A stretch of 64,000 nucleotides of DNA from Rhodohalobacter barkolensis. GTDB lineage: Bacteria; Bacteroidota; Rhodothermia; Balneolales; Balneolaceae. The stretch covers positions 326,746 to 390,745 of the forward strand of contig NZ_PISP01000006.1 of the NCBI RefSeq assembly GCF_002834295.1, written 5' to 3'. The notes beneath the pieces were generated by a model that saw only the letters and a list, made by a program, of their open reading frames with translations, made no database searches and had not been told where the DNA came from. Positions 37,319-46,726 of this stretch are shown in pieces (within the stretch, counting starts at the first letter, position 1; every line of letters begins with the position of its first letter). The position numbers were made by a program, and so were the translations under genes.

Positions 37319-37804
37319 TCATTGCACAATCACATCCGGATCACCATTATCATCACGTTTTCGATTCCGATCCTGAAACAGGCGAATCAGGTTGGAAACC
37401 CCATAAAGTAGCATGAAAGCCGCGATAAAGTAGGCAACAGAATCGGGATTCATCAGAATCAGAATAGCAATAATCATGGTAAGAAAGCCCATAATGGCGA
37501 ATTGAAAAGCCATCACCATCATCAACCCAAAAAATCCCAGGAATATGGCGAATGTATAAGGGATCAGTTCCGGGAAGATGAAAATCATAACACCGGCTAA
37601 AATAGGAAACCCGGAAATGAACGCGGGAACCCGGGCATACATAAACATCAATCCGAGGGCAATCAGATATCCACCGGCAATCAGATACAGAAAGTTAGCG
37701 TACATGAGAACAAGCGCACCGGTAACAAGGGCCAGCAGAGCAGTTAAAATCTGCCGTTCTCTCGATTTTTGCGGTGTGGATGAAATTTGAAAATGAAATT
37801 GCAT
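37319..37804 (-). CDS. DUF308/HdeD-like membrane protein
   Basis: A 161-aa integral membrane protein with about six short hydrophobic helices after a polar N-terminus (MQFHFQISSTPQKSRERQ). The repeated pattern of paired helices with Ala/Gly/Met (LMYANFLYLIAGGYLIALGLMF) is like HdeD/DUF308 proteins. It ends in a charged tail (RLFQDRNRKRDDNGD). Function unknown; HdeD members are linked to acid stress in enterobacteria. Confidence 0.75.
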   Translation of the reverse strand: MQFHFQISSTPQKSRERQILTALLALVTGALVLMYANFLYLIAGGYLIALGLMFMYARVPAFISGFPILAGVMIFIFPELIPYTFAIFLGFFGLMMVMAFQFAIMGFLTMIIAILILMNPDSVAYFIAAFMLLYGVSNLIRLFQDRNRKRDDNGDPDVIVQ

Positions 37805-37863
37805 GGGTTTTGTGTTTTTTTGAAATCCTTCAGTTCGTGTCAGGTGATCGACGTCAGAGTACT

Positions 37864-37890
37864 CGTGGCACGACTCAAAGGCGTGCCACG
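37864..37890. repeat. perfect 9-bp hairpin
   Basis: CGTGGCACG (37864-37872) and CGTGCCACG (37882-37890) with a 9-bp loop and no T-run. It lies 60 bp upstream of the DUF308 start, inside a 687-bp gene-poor gap (37805-38491). Extragenic palindrome of unknown family. Confidence 0.55.
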
Positions 37891-38132
37891 TGTGGTTTTA
37901 AGCATTAAACTATTTTTTGAAAAACCTTATCAGGTATAGAATTAAGAGTTAAAGTTTTTAATTCATTTAATTTAGTCGGTAGACACAGTATTTCAGTCGC
38001 TAGATGTACATTACAAAGTGAACCATTTCTTATACCAATATAATCAGGATAAGAGGAATACCTCCACTCTTCAATATTTAATATTTAAACTGATTTGCTA
38101 ATTGTCAGTGCTAAAATGTTTTATTAAACAAA

Positions 38133-38228
38133 GAGGGCTTTGCAATATCATTAAGTGCGCATATCGGTTTTAAAACAAGATTCTTTACTGCGTTCATAAT
38201 GACAGGCCTAGTTCTGCAAAGCCTTAAC
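38133..38228. repeat. GGCTTTGCA inverted-repeat element, copy 1
   Basis: GGCTTTGCA (38136-38144) and TGCAAAGCC (38215-38223) are perfect 9-bp ends of an element of about 95 bp. Inside, the reverse strand reads GTCATTATGAACGCAGTAAA, related to the GTCATCCTG motif in the other copies at 40591, 41736 and 47671. Confidence 0.5.
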
Positions 38229-38303
38229 AAAGTATGTAGCATTGCAGCAATAACTTCAAGCTCCAGTTTTTATCAAAACGTGCTGATTTTTCCATTAGCA
38301 ATG

Positions 38304-38393
38304 CAAGGCTGTAAGCCTCTGCCAACTCAGCCTGGGACACCGTCCCAGGTTATGAACGCCATCCAATACCAAAAAGGCTGAAAGCCTGTAAGA
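38304..38393. repeat. left palindromic flank of the RAYT gene
   Basis: Three hairpins in order: AGGCTGTAAGCCT, CCTGGGACACCGTCCCAGG (38331-38349) and AGGCTGAAAGCCT. The whole block is an imperfect inverted repeat of the block at 38962-39064. The RAYT transposase lies between them. Confidence 0.75.
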
Positions 38394-38491
38394 GAATGGC
38401 TCCTTTACCCGAAAAAACTGTAAGTAATTTCACAATTTCGGTTCATACAAGTACAGAGATATGAAACATGTATTCGATATAAAACACTGGT

Positions 38492-38944
38492 ATGAGCCAA
38501 TCCCTCTCTAAACTTTACATTCACCTGATCTTTTCAACAAAGGGCCGACAACCGTTGATCCCTAGAGGAACCCAATCCGATTTACATTCATATATGGCAG
38601 GTATATTCATAAGGAATGAAAGCCCCGCAATCATCATCAATTCCGTTCCTGATCATCTTCATGTTTTATTTCGATTATCTAAAAATATGGCTTTGGCCGG
38701 GGTTGTAGAACAAGTAAAGAAAAGCACTTCAAAATGGATGAAGGAACGAACAGGAAGTTCTTCATTTTTTTGGCAGAGAGGATACGGAGCTTTTTCGGTC
38801 AGCAGTTCGAAAGTTGATTTAGTAGCTCGTTATATAGCCCGGCAGGAAGAACACCATAAGCACATGGGTTATCGGGAAGAAATTGAGAGATTTATGAAAG
38901 AGTATGATGTGATAGAATATAATACGGACTATTTCTGGAATTAG
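38492..38944 (+). CDS. REP-associated tyrosine transposase (RAYT, Y1/HUH)
   Basis: A 150-aa IS200-like HUH nuclease. The metal-binding His pair is in DHLHVLFRL, and the C-terminal helix VDLVARYIARQEEHHKHMGY is typical. A candidate catalytic Tyr is in the YIARQ segment. The start MSQSLSKLYIHLIFSTKGR is standard. The gene is complete and is flanked on both sides by inverted blocks of hairpins, which identifies it as a RAYT rather than IS200. No second gene is present. Confidence 0.88.
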   Translation: MSQSLSKLYIHLIFSTKGRQPLIPRGTQSDLHSYMAGIFIRNESPAIIINSVPDHLHVLFRLSKNMALAGVVEQVKKSTSKWMKERTGSSSFFWQRGYGAFSVSSSKVDLVARYIARQEEHHKHMGYREEIERFMKEYDVIEYNTDYFWN

Positions 38945-38961
38945 GATTCTGCAATGATCTT

Positions 38962-39064
38962 CTGCCTGTCGCAGGCTTTCAGCCTGCTATCTGATTTGGT
39001 TGGATCCGTTGACCCGGGACGATGCCCCGGGCTGAGATATTTCAGGCTTTTCAGCCTTTTGATT
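38962..39064. repeat. right palindromic flank of the RAYT gene
   Basis: Hairpins CAGGCTTTCAGCCTG, CCCGGGACGATGCCCCGGG (39012-39030) and AGGCTTTTCAGCCT. Its reverse complement shares CTCAGCCxGGG and ATCGTCCC segments with the left flank, so the two form long imperfect terminal inverted repeats. Confidence 0.75.
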
Positions 39065-39111
39065 CATACCACAAATCGATTTAGTTGTATTTAAACCAAA
39101 AGAATCAAATA

Positions 39112-39200
39112 CCCGTCTGACCGCTCCAAGTGGTCAAACAGGTTAGTGCAAAAACTGAGGCTGAATTATCCGTCTGACCTCGTTGAGCGGTCTGACGGAG
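39112..39200. repeat. CCGTCTGACC hairpin repeats
   Basis: Two units: 39112-39143 (CCGTCTGACCGCTCC...GGTCAAACAGG, degenerate) and 39162-39200 (GAATTATCCGTCTGACC...GGTCTGACGG). The second is close to the hairpin at 54576-54610. It lies just past the stop of the minus-strand pepP gene. Confidence 0.6.
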
Positions 39201-39206
39201 TGTTCT

Positions 39207-40544
39207 TTATCTATTCATAACCTCTTCAATATTCTTGACCTCCTTCGGTACATCAGTCATGTTTTCATAACCTTCTTCGGTAATGATGAGATTGTCTTCA
39301 ATACGGACTCCGCCAAAATTCATTAACGAGTTGACTCGCTCTTCATTGAGATATTTGGACTGGTCCGGGCTTTCCAACGCCGGTTTTAGCAGGGCGGGGA
39401 TAAAGTAAATTCCCGGTTCGATGGTAATGACCATACCCGGCATCAGCTCGCGGCGTACACGTAAAAATTTGATTCCGGGACGATCAATCCGTTCAACACC
39501 TTTAGGATAACCGCCTACATCGTGCGTGTCGAGGCCGAGGAAGTGTCCCAGGCCGTGAGGGAAAAAGAGTGCAAAGATATTGTCCTCCATCATCTGATCA
39601 ATATCACCCTTCAGAACTCCAATCTCTTTAAGTCCGTGCAGGATGATTCGGCAAGCTCCCAGGTGCAGCTCTTCCATCTTCACACCCGGTTTTACATTTT
39701 CAATACATTTATTCAGTGCGTCCAGTACAATCTGGTAGATTGCAGCCTGATCACCGGAGAATCGACCGTTGGCGGGATAGGTACGGGTTACATCCGATGC
39801 ATATCCATCTTTTTCGTAGCCGGCATCGATCAGATAAAGATCACCGTCATTAACTTTATCCCGGTTTTCAACATAATGCAGAATTGCGCTGTTGGTACCG
39901 CCTGCGTGGATGCCCGTATAGGCCGGCTGAAGCAGACCGTTTGTTGTTTGATGGTAATCAAAAATGGCCTTCATTTCATACTCGTGCATTCCCGGTTTCA
40001 GCGCTTTCATCGCCTCCAGGTGAGCAATATTGTTTACACGAGCCGCTTCCCTCATGAGATCCAGTTCATGATCCGTTTTGATACACCGGCAATAGGTGAG
40101 TGCATCCTGAAGAGTTTCGGTCTCCACATTAAAGTCACGATTTAAGTCTTCAATAAACTCAGCCTGCTCTTCATCCAGACAGTAAATGGCAGACGGAGTT
40201 AATTTTTTTAAAATGGATAGAATGTCATTAGCGCGGTGCAGATGGTCCGGAGCATAATCCTGCTGAATCTGCTCATTGCTCTTGATCATACCATGCCACA
40301 CAGCAAACTGGGCGTCACGTTCCGGAGCAAAGAGATGGTAATCGCCCGACTTTATATCCAGTACCGCATGATATTCCGGTTCGTTTACTCCGGTCAGATA
40401 CCAGAAATTACTCTCCTGGCGGAAAGGAAATTCAAAATCAGTACCGTATCGATACATGATGTCGGCGCCTTTTAAATAGATTACACCATCTTGATTTTCT
40501 TCAAAGAGGGAAAGCAGTTTTTCGCGATGCAGTTTTGTAGACAT
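39207..40544 (-). CDS. pepP: Xaa-Pro aminopeptidase (M24B, aminopeptidase P)
   Basis: A 445-aa cytosolic dinuclear metallopeptidase that removes an N-terminal residue before proline. The N-terminal domain has FPFRQESNFWYLTGVNEP. The metal ligands are present: Asp in DAGYEKDGYASDVTR (two Asp), His in FPHGLGHFLGLDTHDVGG, Glu in TIEPGIYF and Glu in GGVRIEDNLI. The length matches E. coli PepP. It stands alone on the minus strand. Confidence 0.95.
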   Translation of the reverse strand: MSTKLHREKLLSLFEENQDGVIYLKGADIMYRYGTDFEFPFRQESNFWYLTGVNEPEYHAVLDIKSGDYHLFAPERDAQFAVWHGMIKSNEQIQQDYAPDHLHRANDILSILKKLTPSAIYCLDEEQAEFIEDLNRDFNVETETLQDALTYCRCIKTDHELDLMREAARVNNIAHLEAMKALKPGMHEYEMKAIFDYHQTTNGLLQPAYTGIHAGGTNSAILHYVENRDKVNDGDLYLIDAGYEKDGYASDVTRTYPANGRFSGDQAAIYQIVLDALNKCIENVKPGVKMEELHLGACRIILHGLKEIGVLKGDIDQMMEDNIFALFFPHGLGHFLGLDTHDVGGYPKGVERIDRPGIKFLRVRRELMPGMVITIEPGIYFIPALLKPALESPDQSKYLNEERVNSLMNFGGVRIEDNLIITEEGYENMTDVPKEVKNIEEVMNR

Positions 40545-40590
40545 GTCAGTAGTTCTAATTCAGTTTTCTTGGTGAAGTTTTTTTATATAG

Positions 40591-40732
40591 AGGCGTTGAA
40601 AAACCTTCAAATTCCTTCTGGATGACAAAAATATCAACCTGGTCGGAAAAAAGATTCTTTAGTGTTTAAAATGTTTTGATTGAGATACTCCTCCCAAAAT
40701 CAGGACAACTTAGTCAGTTTTTCAAGACCTCC
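40591..40732. repeat. inverted-repeat element, degenerate copy 2
   Basis: AGGCGTTGAAAAACCTTC (40591-40608) and the reversed arm GTCAGTTTTTCAAGACCTCC (40713-40732) form imperfect ends. They resemble GAAGGCTTTGCAAAACC of the copy at 47671. The reverse strand contains GTCATCCAGAAGGA. Confidence 0.35.
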
Positions 40733-40761
40733 AATCAAACTCAATTTACTGTTTCGGCAGA

Positions 40762-41700
40762 TCAATCAAAAAATCTCATCAGGTAAACCGGGAGTTGTTC
40801 AATGGTTTTTGGGCTGAACCCATGCTGAAACAAGGGGAGAGTTTTGTGGGCAGCAAACGTAGACTGGTTTCCTTCAGTCAGAAGTGATCCGGACTCCTCA
40901 TGTTGATGGGCCAGCTTGTTCAGATTAATGGTTAATAGAGACCTGTTTTGTCCCTTCTCGTTCAGAATCGCGACCAGAAAAGATGAATGGTTTGGAGCTC
41001 CTGCAAATGAGATGGCTAATTTTTTGCGGTTATCAATAACCGGTATTCGATAATACTGCTGAATGCCTATCGGTATGGGTGAAGCTGGAAAATTAAGATA
41101 CTGAGCCGGCCAATCGATGGATTGACTCCAAAAATGGATAATGGATTGACTTAGTGTATCGGAGTGCTGTTCAGGAAAATTCGGGGAACAAAACCCCCGA
41201 TCACTCCACCATTGGAGATCCTTTTTAAGATCTGAAAAAGAAGCTGTCTTGTTGAATGGGATGGTTAATCCGGAGTCCATATCCAGAGCGGAAACCCTAC
41301 CTTCATTAACACGAAACCAGAAATCGGTAAGTCCATTGGTGAGGCAGATAAAGGGTGCACCAACCTGAGTATTATAACGGGCAGCCTGTTCGGCTACAGA
41401 TTGGCTGAGCCTTACGGATTCGGCTTTGCACTCAATTAAAACCTCCGGCTTCATTTCTTTGTTGTATAGAATTAAGTCTGCACGCAGGGAATTCTTCTCC
41501 TGCCACAGCTGAACCGGTGCTTCAAATCCAATACGGGATTTGGGCCAATCCGTTTGATGAATTAGAAACTCTACCCACTTAAGGCGTACTCGCTCTTCCG
41601 GGCGGTTTTTGAAACGCTTTTTCAGGACAGGGTTGAAAAGTGCCGGGTTGGTTCCATCAAATACAATTCGTGGAAAGTGGTTGCTTGCAATGCTCTTCAT
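40762..41700 (-). CDS. solitary HsdR N-terminal-like (type I restriction R, N domain) protein
   Basis: A 312-aa protein with a PD-(D/E)xK-like core: Asp 75 in LRADLILYN and Glu 90-Cys-Lys 92 in VLIECKAES. This matches the type I restriction enzyme R protein N-terminal domain, but no helicase domain follows and no hsdM or hsdS is nearby. The C-terminal half (from about 200) is not recognised. It is likely a stand-alone nuclease-fold protein common in Bacteroidota, with no demonstrated restriction function. Confidence 0.72.
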   Translation of the reverse strand: MKSIASNHFPRIVFDGTNPALFNPVLKKRFKNRPEERVRLKWVEFLIHQTDWPKSRIGFEAPVQLWQEKNSLRADLILYNKEMKPEVLIECKAESVRLSQSVAEQAARYNTQVGAPFICLTNGLTDFWFRVNEGRVSALDMDSGLTIPFNKTASFSDLKKDLQWWSDRGFCSPNFPEQHSDTLSQSIIHFWSQSIDWPAQYLNFPASPIPIGIQQYYRIPVIDNRKKLAISFAGAPNHSSFLVAILNEKGQNRSLLTINLNKLAHQHEESGSLLTEGNQSTFAAHKTLPLFQHGFSPKTIEQLPVYLMRFFD

Positions 41701-41735
41701 GGGCTGAAAATAAGAAAGATTAATTCACAACAGAA

Positions 41736-41825
41736 GAAGGGTTTGAAATAGCTGTCAAGTCATCCTGCTGTGTCCCTACTCTATTTCGGGGAATGAAGTG
41801 AAGGATCTCCCCTTACAAAGCCTTT
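41736..41825. repeat. GTCATCCTG inverted-repeat element, copy 3
   Basis: GAAGGGTTTG starts at 41736 and CAAAGCCTTTC ends near 41825. Between them GTCATCCTGCTGTGTCCC (41759 on) and GTGAAGGATCTCCCC match the 47671 copy (GTCATCCTGCTGTGGCCC, GTGGAAGATCTACCC). Confidence 0.5.
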
Positions 41826-41905
41826 CGGTATCAAATTCATCATGCGTTGAGGGGCTATAGTACATCGGTTTAATCGGGAGTGTTTAAAAAGATTGAATTT
41901 AGACT

Positions 41906-41935
41906 GCTTTTAAAATGAATAATTATTTTAAAAGC
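41906..41935. promoter_or_regulatory. AT-rich palindrome upstream of susC
   Basis: GCTTTTAAAAT (41906-41916) and ATTTTAAAAGC (41925-41935) are perfect 11-bp arms about 195 bp before the SusC start. A second, smaller palindrome, AAATCTA-ATAGA-TAGATTT, is at 41999-42017. Both are candidates for regulator sites of the SusCD locus. No TAnnTTTG promoter could be assigned in 41701-42130. Confidence 0.45.
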
Positions 41936-42130
41936 GCTTTCAAATGGATTTGTTCGTTGATTTTAGCGGAAAATAATGCTATCTGTAGAGACAAATCTAA
42001 ATCTAATAGATAGATTTCATTGTGGTGTGGTTAGGTAAAGTGACAGCTTATCAATCTATTTATAAAAATAGCTCAATCCTTAACCTGGCGATACCGAACA
42101 CTTAATATTAATCAATACATAGAGGCTTAT

Positions 42131-45100
42131 ATGCTAAAAAGGATACTTTCTATTATTGGCTCGGCTCTGTTTGTAGCTGTTTTCAGCTCATCAGCCGTAG
42201 CACAATATACAGTCGAAGGTACGGTATCTGATCAATCTGACGGAGCTCCACTACCCGGAGCAACGGTTGTTTTGGTCGATACGGATTACGGCGTAGCAAC
42301 AGATGCTGACGGATATTTTGAATTGACAGACGTACCGGAAGGAACATACCAACTGCGTGTTACTTACGTAGGTTATGTCCCTTTAACCCGAAACATAGAT
42401 GTAAACCAGGATCTGAATCTGGATCTTTCACTCTCCATGGACGCTCAGAGTCTGCAGGAAGTGGTGGTAACCGGTTACGGATCTGTTGTACGTGAGGAGA
42501 TGACCGGTAATATTACCAGTATTTCCGCTCGTGAAATTGAAGAAATTCCTGTAAACAGTTTTGAATCAGCACTTCAGGGGCAGGCTTCCGGTGTATTTAT
42601 TCAGCGAGGAACAGGTAAGCTGGGTCAAGGAATTAATATTCGCGTTCGCGGTACATCCTCTGTATCTGCCAGCAGTCAGCCATTATATGTAATTGACGGT
42701 ATTCCGGTAACTGCAGAAAGTCAATCAACCACGGCAGACACAAACCCGCTGGCTGATATCAATCCGGATGATATTGAATCCATTGATATCCTAAAGGATG
42801 CAGCTGCCGCAGCCATTTACGGATCTCGTGCTGCAAACGGTGTTGTTCTGGTTACAACAAAACGTGGAAAAGCCGGTGCTACTCAGGTAAATGTTAGTTT
42901 AGAACGTGGAGTCAGTTCTCCAACCAATAAAGTTGAATGGTTAAATGCCGATGAATACATTGAGTTTTTTACTGAAGCGGCAGAACGCTCTCCTTTTGGT
43001 GACCTTTCAGGTCCAGGTTATTTGGAGCCGGTATGGTTCGACGATTTTGCTCAGGGAACAGACTGGAGAAACCGGGAAGTAGATACAAACTGGCAGGATG
43101 AGGCTTTTCAGGATGCACACAATACTGATTTCAATATGCAGGTAAGTGGAGGTACGGAGTCAACCCGATTCTTTATTTCCGGTGGAGTCAGTGACCAAGT
43201 AGGTATTACCCGAGGTGATGAGTTCAACCGAATGAATGCACGCTTGAACGTGGACCATACTGCGTCAGACAGGTTAACCGTAGGTATGAACCTTGGTGTT
43301 ACGAGAACGGAAAATATTCGGATTTCGAATGACAACGCGTTTTCAACACCGCTACAGGCGGTTGCGCAACCTCCAATTTCACCCGCCTATACGCCGCAGT
43401 TTGATAATGGCAATTTGGCTGGATTTTCTGATGACCCCAATGAAGAAACTCTTTACTATAATTTCCTGCGTCATGTACGTGGTGTAGATAATAATCAGAC
43501 TATATTCAGAAACGTAGGTAATCTCTATGCTGATTATACTATTCTCCCTAATCTTCAATTCAGAAGTGAGCTGGGACTGGATTTGATGTTCCAGAATGAA
43601 GATTACTATGCCGATAGAACTACCAACGCAGGTGAGAATACAGCTGGTTATGGTGATTCACGAATTGTTAACATTGTGAATTATACGACAAATAATTACT
43701 TGACTTGGGACACGCAATTTGCAGAAGATCACAAGTTGACGGCCGTGGCCGGGATGAGTTATCAAAGCTCAGATCGCTATCTGACCTTTGTATCCGGGAC
43801 GAACTATCCAACTGATAGTTTCACGAAGATAGCCAGTGCTGCTGATATTACCGGAGGTTCATCTTCACTTACTGTGTTTAGATTCCTGTCTTATTTCTCA
43901 AGAACAAACTACACATTTAAAGATCGCTATTTGCTGTCGGCAAGTGCGCGTGTAGACGGTTCTTCGCGATTCGGTGAAAATGAGCGTTATGGTTTCTTCC
44001 CATCACTCTCTGCAGGTTGGATTGTGAGTCGAGAGGAGTTCATGAGTGATGTAGACTTTCTTAGCTTTCTGAAACTTCGTGCAAGCTATGGTCTAACCGG
44101 GAATGCAAACGTAGGTAACTTTCCATCCAGAGGGTTGTTTTCAGCCACCGGTTATTCCGGTACTTCAGGTATGGTGCCTAGTCAACTACCTAATCCTGAT
44201 TTAAAGTGGGAACAAACAGCACAGTATAACTTTGGACTGGATTTTGAATTGGTAGGTGACCGAATTAGTGGTGAAATTGACTACTACATTAAGAAGACCG
44301 ATGATCTTCTTCTGAATGTGAATGTACCTTCAACTTCCGGTTTTACATCACAACTAAGGAATGTTGGAGAACTGGAGAATAAAGGGTTTGAGTTTGTAGT
44401 CAATACACATAACCTGGTTGGTGAATTTCAGTGGACATCAAACTTTAACATTGCTTTTAATGAGAACAAGATTACTGATCTTGGAGGCCAGATTATTACG
44501 GGGGGTTTCCTGAACAGAGCTGTTGAGGGTGAACCGATTGCCGTAATGTGGGGTAAAGAGTATGCGGGTGTAGATCCCGATAACGGAGATGCCCTATACT
44601 ATCTCCACAGTGATGATGGAAAAGATTACGACGCGGGAACAACTAATAGTTATTCTGAAGCAAATGATGTAGTGATTGGTGATCCAAATCCGGACTTTGT
44701 CGGTGGATTGGGTAACCGATTCAGCTACAAGAACTTCGATTTGAATGTTCTTCTGCAGTTTGTTTATGGAAACGATATTTACAATGGCGGTGGCCGATAC
44801 CAGTCTGCTAACGGCGATTTCTTTGATAACCAAACAAAGGACCAGCTGAACAGATGGCAAGAGCCGGGTGATATTACAGATGTGCCTGAGGCGAGACTCT
44901 TTGGTGGAAATGGGTCAAATCCATCTTCAAGATATATTCATGATGCTTCGTACCTGAGGCTTAAGAATGTAGTTCTGGGTTATACGCTGCCACAGAGCGC
45001 ATTGGATAGAATGGGACTCCGAAGAGTTCGTTTATATGTCTCGGGTGTAAATCTGTTAACTTTTACAGATTACCCTGGGTGGGATCCTGAAGTAAACACT

Positions 45101-45199
45101 GACCTTTATAGTCAGTCAAATAACCTGAATATTGGTAATGAATTTTATTCAGTACCTCAGGCCCGCACCATCTCATTCGGTGTTAACATTGGCTTTTAA
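42131..45199 (+). CDS. SusC/RagA-type TonB-linked outer membrane transporter
   Basis: A 1022-aa outer-membrane barrel that imports oligomeric nutrients with SusD. Signal peptide MLKRILSIIGSALFVAVFSS; CarboxypepD-regulatory-like domain at 25-100 (TVEGTVSDQSDGAPLPGATV); TonB-box-like EVVVTGYGS near 112; plug domain with IRVRGTSSVSASSQPLYVIDGIPV and AAAAAIYGSRAANGV-type motif AAAIYGSRAANGVVLV; then a 22-strand barrel ending in Phe (GVNIGF). It is followed by SusD after 44 bp. The cargo is not determined by the sequence. Confidence 0.95.
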   Translation: MLKRILSIIGSALFVAVFSSSAVAQYTVEGTVSDQSDGAPLPGATVVLVDTDYGVATDADGYFELTDVPEGTYQLRVTYVGYVPLTRNIDVNQDLNLDLSLSMDAQSLQEVVVTGYGSVVREEMTGNITSISAREIEEIPVNSFESALQGQASGVFIQRGTGKLGQGINIRVRGTSSVSASSQPLYVIDGIPVTAESQSTTADTNPLADINPDDIESIDILKDAAAAAIYGSRAANGVVLVTTKRGKAGATQVNVSLERGVSSPTNKVEWLNADEYIEFFTEAAERSPFGDLSGPGYLEPVWFDDFAQGTDWRNREVDTNWQDEAFQDAHNTDFNMQVSGGTESTRFFISGGVSDQVGITRGDEFNRMNARLNVDHTASDRLTVGMNLGVTRTENIRISNDNAFSTPLQAVAQPPISPAYTPQFDNGNLAGFSDDPNEETLYYNFLRHVRGVDNNQTIFRNVGNLYADYTILPNLQFRSELGLDLMFQNEDYYADRTTNAGENTAGYGDSRIVNIVNYTTNNYLTWDTQFAEDHKLTAVAGMSYQSSDRYLTFVSGTNYPTDSFTKIASAADITGGSSSLTVFRFLSYFSRTNYTFKDRYLLSASARVDGSSRFGENERYGFFPSLSAGWIVSREEFMSDVDFLSFLKLRASYGLTGNANVGNFPSRGLFSATGYSGTSGMVPSQLPNPDLKWEQTAQYNFGLDFELVGDRISGEIDYYIKKTDDLLLNVNVPSTSGFTSQLRNVGELENKGFEFVVNTHNLVGEFQWTSNFNIAFNENKITDLGGQIITGGFLNRAVEGEPIAVMWGKEYAGVDPDNGDALYYLHSDDGKDYDAGTTNSYSEANDVVIGDPNPDFVGGLGNRFSYKNFDLNVLLQFVYGNDIYNGGGRYQSANGDFFDNQTKDQLNRWQEPGDITDVPEARLFGGNGSNPSSRYIHDASYLRLKNVVLGYTLPQSALDRMGLRRVRLYVSGVNLLTFTDYPGWDPEVNTDLYSQSNNLNIGNEFYSVPQARTISFGVNIGF

Positions 45200-45243
45200 T
45201 CGTGATTAGTCATTGTAAATCCAAAAGTTTTAATTGTACAATT

Positions 45244-46647
45244 ATGAATAAACTAAAAATCTATATAAGTGCATTAGCAGTAGCCTTGATACTGTTTCAA
45301 GGTTGCGATGGTCTGCTGGACGTTGACCCTCAACAGTCAGTTGACTCAGAAGATGCGATTACTACAGCGGAAGATGTTAATTCTGTACTTGTTGGAGCCT
45401 ATGACGCGCTTGGCGATGGCGATCTCTATGGAGGTTGGATTCAAATGACAGGTGATTTATTGGCTTCTGAAGGTAATATGTCTTTCATTGGGACTTTCTT
45501 TGGACCAAGAGAAATCGCAAACAAGAATCAGCTGTATGATAATGGACAGTTGACCTCAACATGGGTTGATGCATACAATACAATCAACATAACCAATAAT
45601 GTTTTGGCCAATCTAGAACTTCTTGATGAATTTGATGCACCAAGAGTTGAAGGAGAAGCTAAACTAATTCGCGGTTTGATGTACTTTGAGTTGGTTAGGT
45701 TATTTGCAGCTACCTATGAAGCTGGTCAGGTAAATGATCAGGCCGGTGTTCCAATAATTTTGGAGCCAACCGGTTTAATTACAGATGAGGATAACACACC
45801 AAGATCTTCTGTTGAAGATGTTTACACCTTGATTCTGAATGACTTAAACGATGCAAAAAATTTGTTATCGATTTCGAATCCCGAAGAGTCATATTATGGC
45901 AACTCATTGGTAGCTAGCGCTGTGCTTTCCAGAGTATACCTGCAACAAGGCGAATATGAAGATGCACGAGATGAAGCGAATCGTGTAATCGAAGAAGGTA
46001 ACTACTCTCTGGCTCGCAGCTCTGAAATTGGTGGCAGTGATTTTGCAGCGGCCTTCAACAATGAGAGTAATACGCCTGAAGATATTTTTGCAATGCAGAA
46101 TACTAATCAGGACGGAACTAATAGCTTCATAACTTTTTATGCTGAAGATAGCAGGGGAGATATTGTAATAAGTGAAGGTCATTTGGACGAGTACGAAGCC
46201 AATGATGATCGGCTGAATCTATTTTACAGTGTTGGTAGTGATGTATTCACTGGAAAGTGGGACGAAGAACCAGATAGTGAGATTAATTCTGCCAACAATG
46301 TAAACTTGATAAGATTGGCTGAAATGTATCTAACCCGTGCCGAAGGAAACTTCCGGTTGGGTGAAGATGTCGGTGATACTCCACTTAATGACATCAATAT
46401 CATTCGCGACAGAGTGAACCTGGATCCATTGCTTATTGGCGAGTTGGATTTGGATGCAATTCTTCTCGAAAGAAAGTTTGAGTTAATGTTCGAAGGCAAT
46501 CTTTTACATGATCTTAAAAGAACACAACGAGATGTTGGTTCCAGAACATATGATGATCCTAAGTTAGTATTACCAATTCCAAGACGTGATATTGACGTAA
46601 ATTCAAATTTATGTCAAAACCCAACGTACACGGGGCCTCAATGCTAA
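45244..46647 (+). CDS. SusD/RagB-type surface lipoprotein
   Basis: A 467-aa nutrient-binding lid protein of the SusC channel. Starting from MNKLKIYISALAVALILFQGC, the lipobox is FQGC (Cys 21). SusD features are LLDVDPQQSVD at the mature N-terminus, TPR-like helices in the middle (YEDARDEANRVIEEG), and the C-terminal IRLAEMYLTRAEGNFRLG and PIPRRDIDVNSNLCQNPTY. The GTG further upstream would add residues before the signal and was rejected. A terminator follows. Confidence 0.94.
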   Translation: MNKLKIYISALAVALILFQGCDGLLDVDPQQSVDSEDAITTAEDVNSVLVGAYDALGDGDLYGGWIQMTGDLLASEGNMSFIGTFFGPREIANKNQLYDNGQLTSTWVDAYNTINITNNVLANLELLDEFDAPRVEGEAKLIRGLMYFELVRLFAATYEAGQVNDQAGVPIILEPTGLITDEDNTPRSSVEDVYTLILNDLNDAKNLLSISNPEESYYGNSLVASAVLSRVYLQQGEYEDARDEANRVIEEGNYSLARSSEIGGSDFAAAFNNESNTPEDIFAMQNTNQDGTNSFITFYAEDSRGDIVISEGHLDEYEANDDRLNLFYSVGSDVFTGKWDEEPDSEINSANNVNLIRLAEMYLTRAEGNFRLGEDVGDTPLNDINIIRDRVNLDPLLIGELDLDAILLERKFELMFEGNLLHDLKRTQRDVGSRTYDDPKLVLPIPRRDIDVNSNLCQNPTYTGPQC

Positions 46648-46666
46648 TTTGAGATTTCTATTATTT

Positions 46667-46702
46667 AAAAGCACCGGAGCCTTTGGTTTCGGTGCTTTTT
46701 TT
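46667..46702 (+). terminator. intrinsic terminator after susD
   Basis: AAAAGCACCG and CGGTGCTTTT make a 10-bp stem around GAGCCTTTGGTTT, followed by T. It ends the SusCD transcript, so the next genes are probably separate or read-through. Confidence 0.85.
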
Positions 46703-46726
46703 ATGACAACGAATAAAACGTCAGAT

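Noticed and set aside
38199..38381. 60-aa open frame between the DUF308 and RAYT genes
   Set aside because: It runs through the repeat element and the RAYT left flank; no family or ribosome-binding site is visible.
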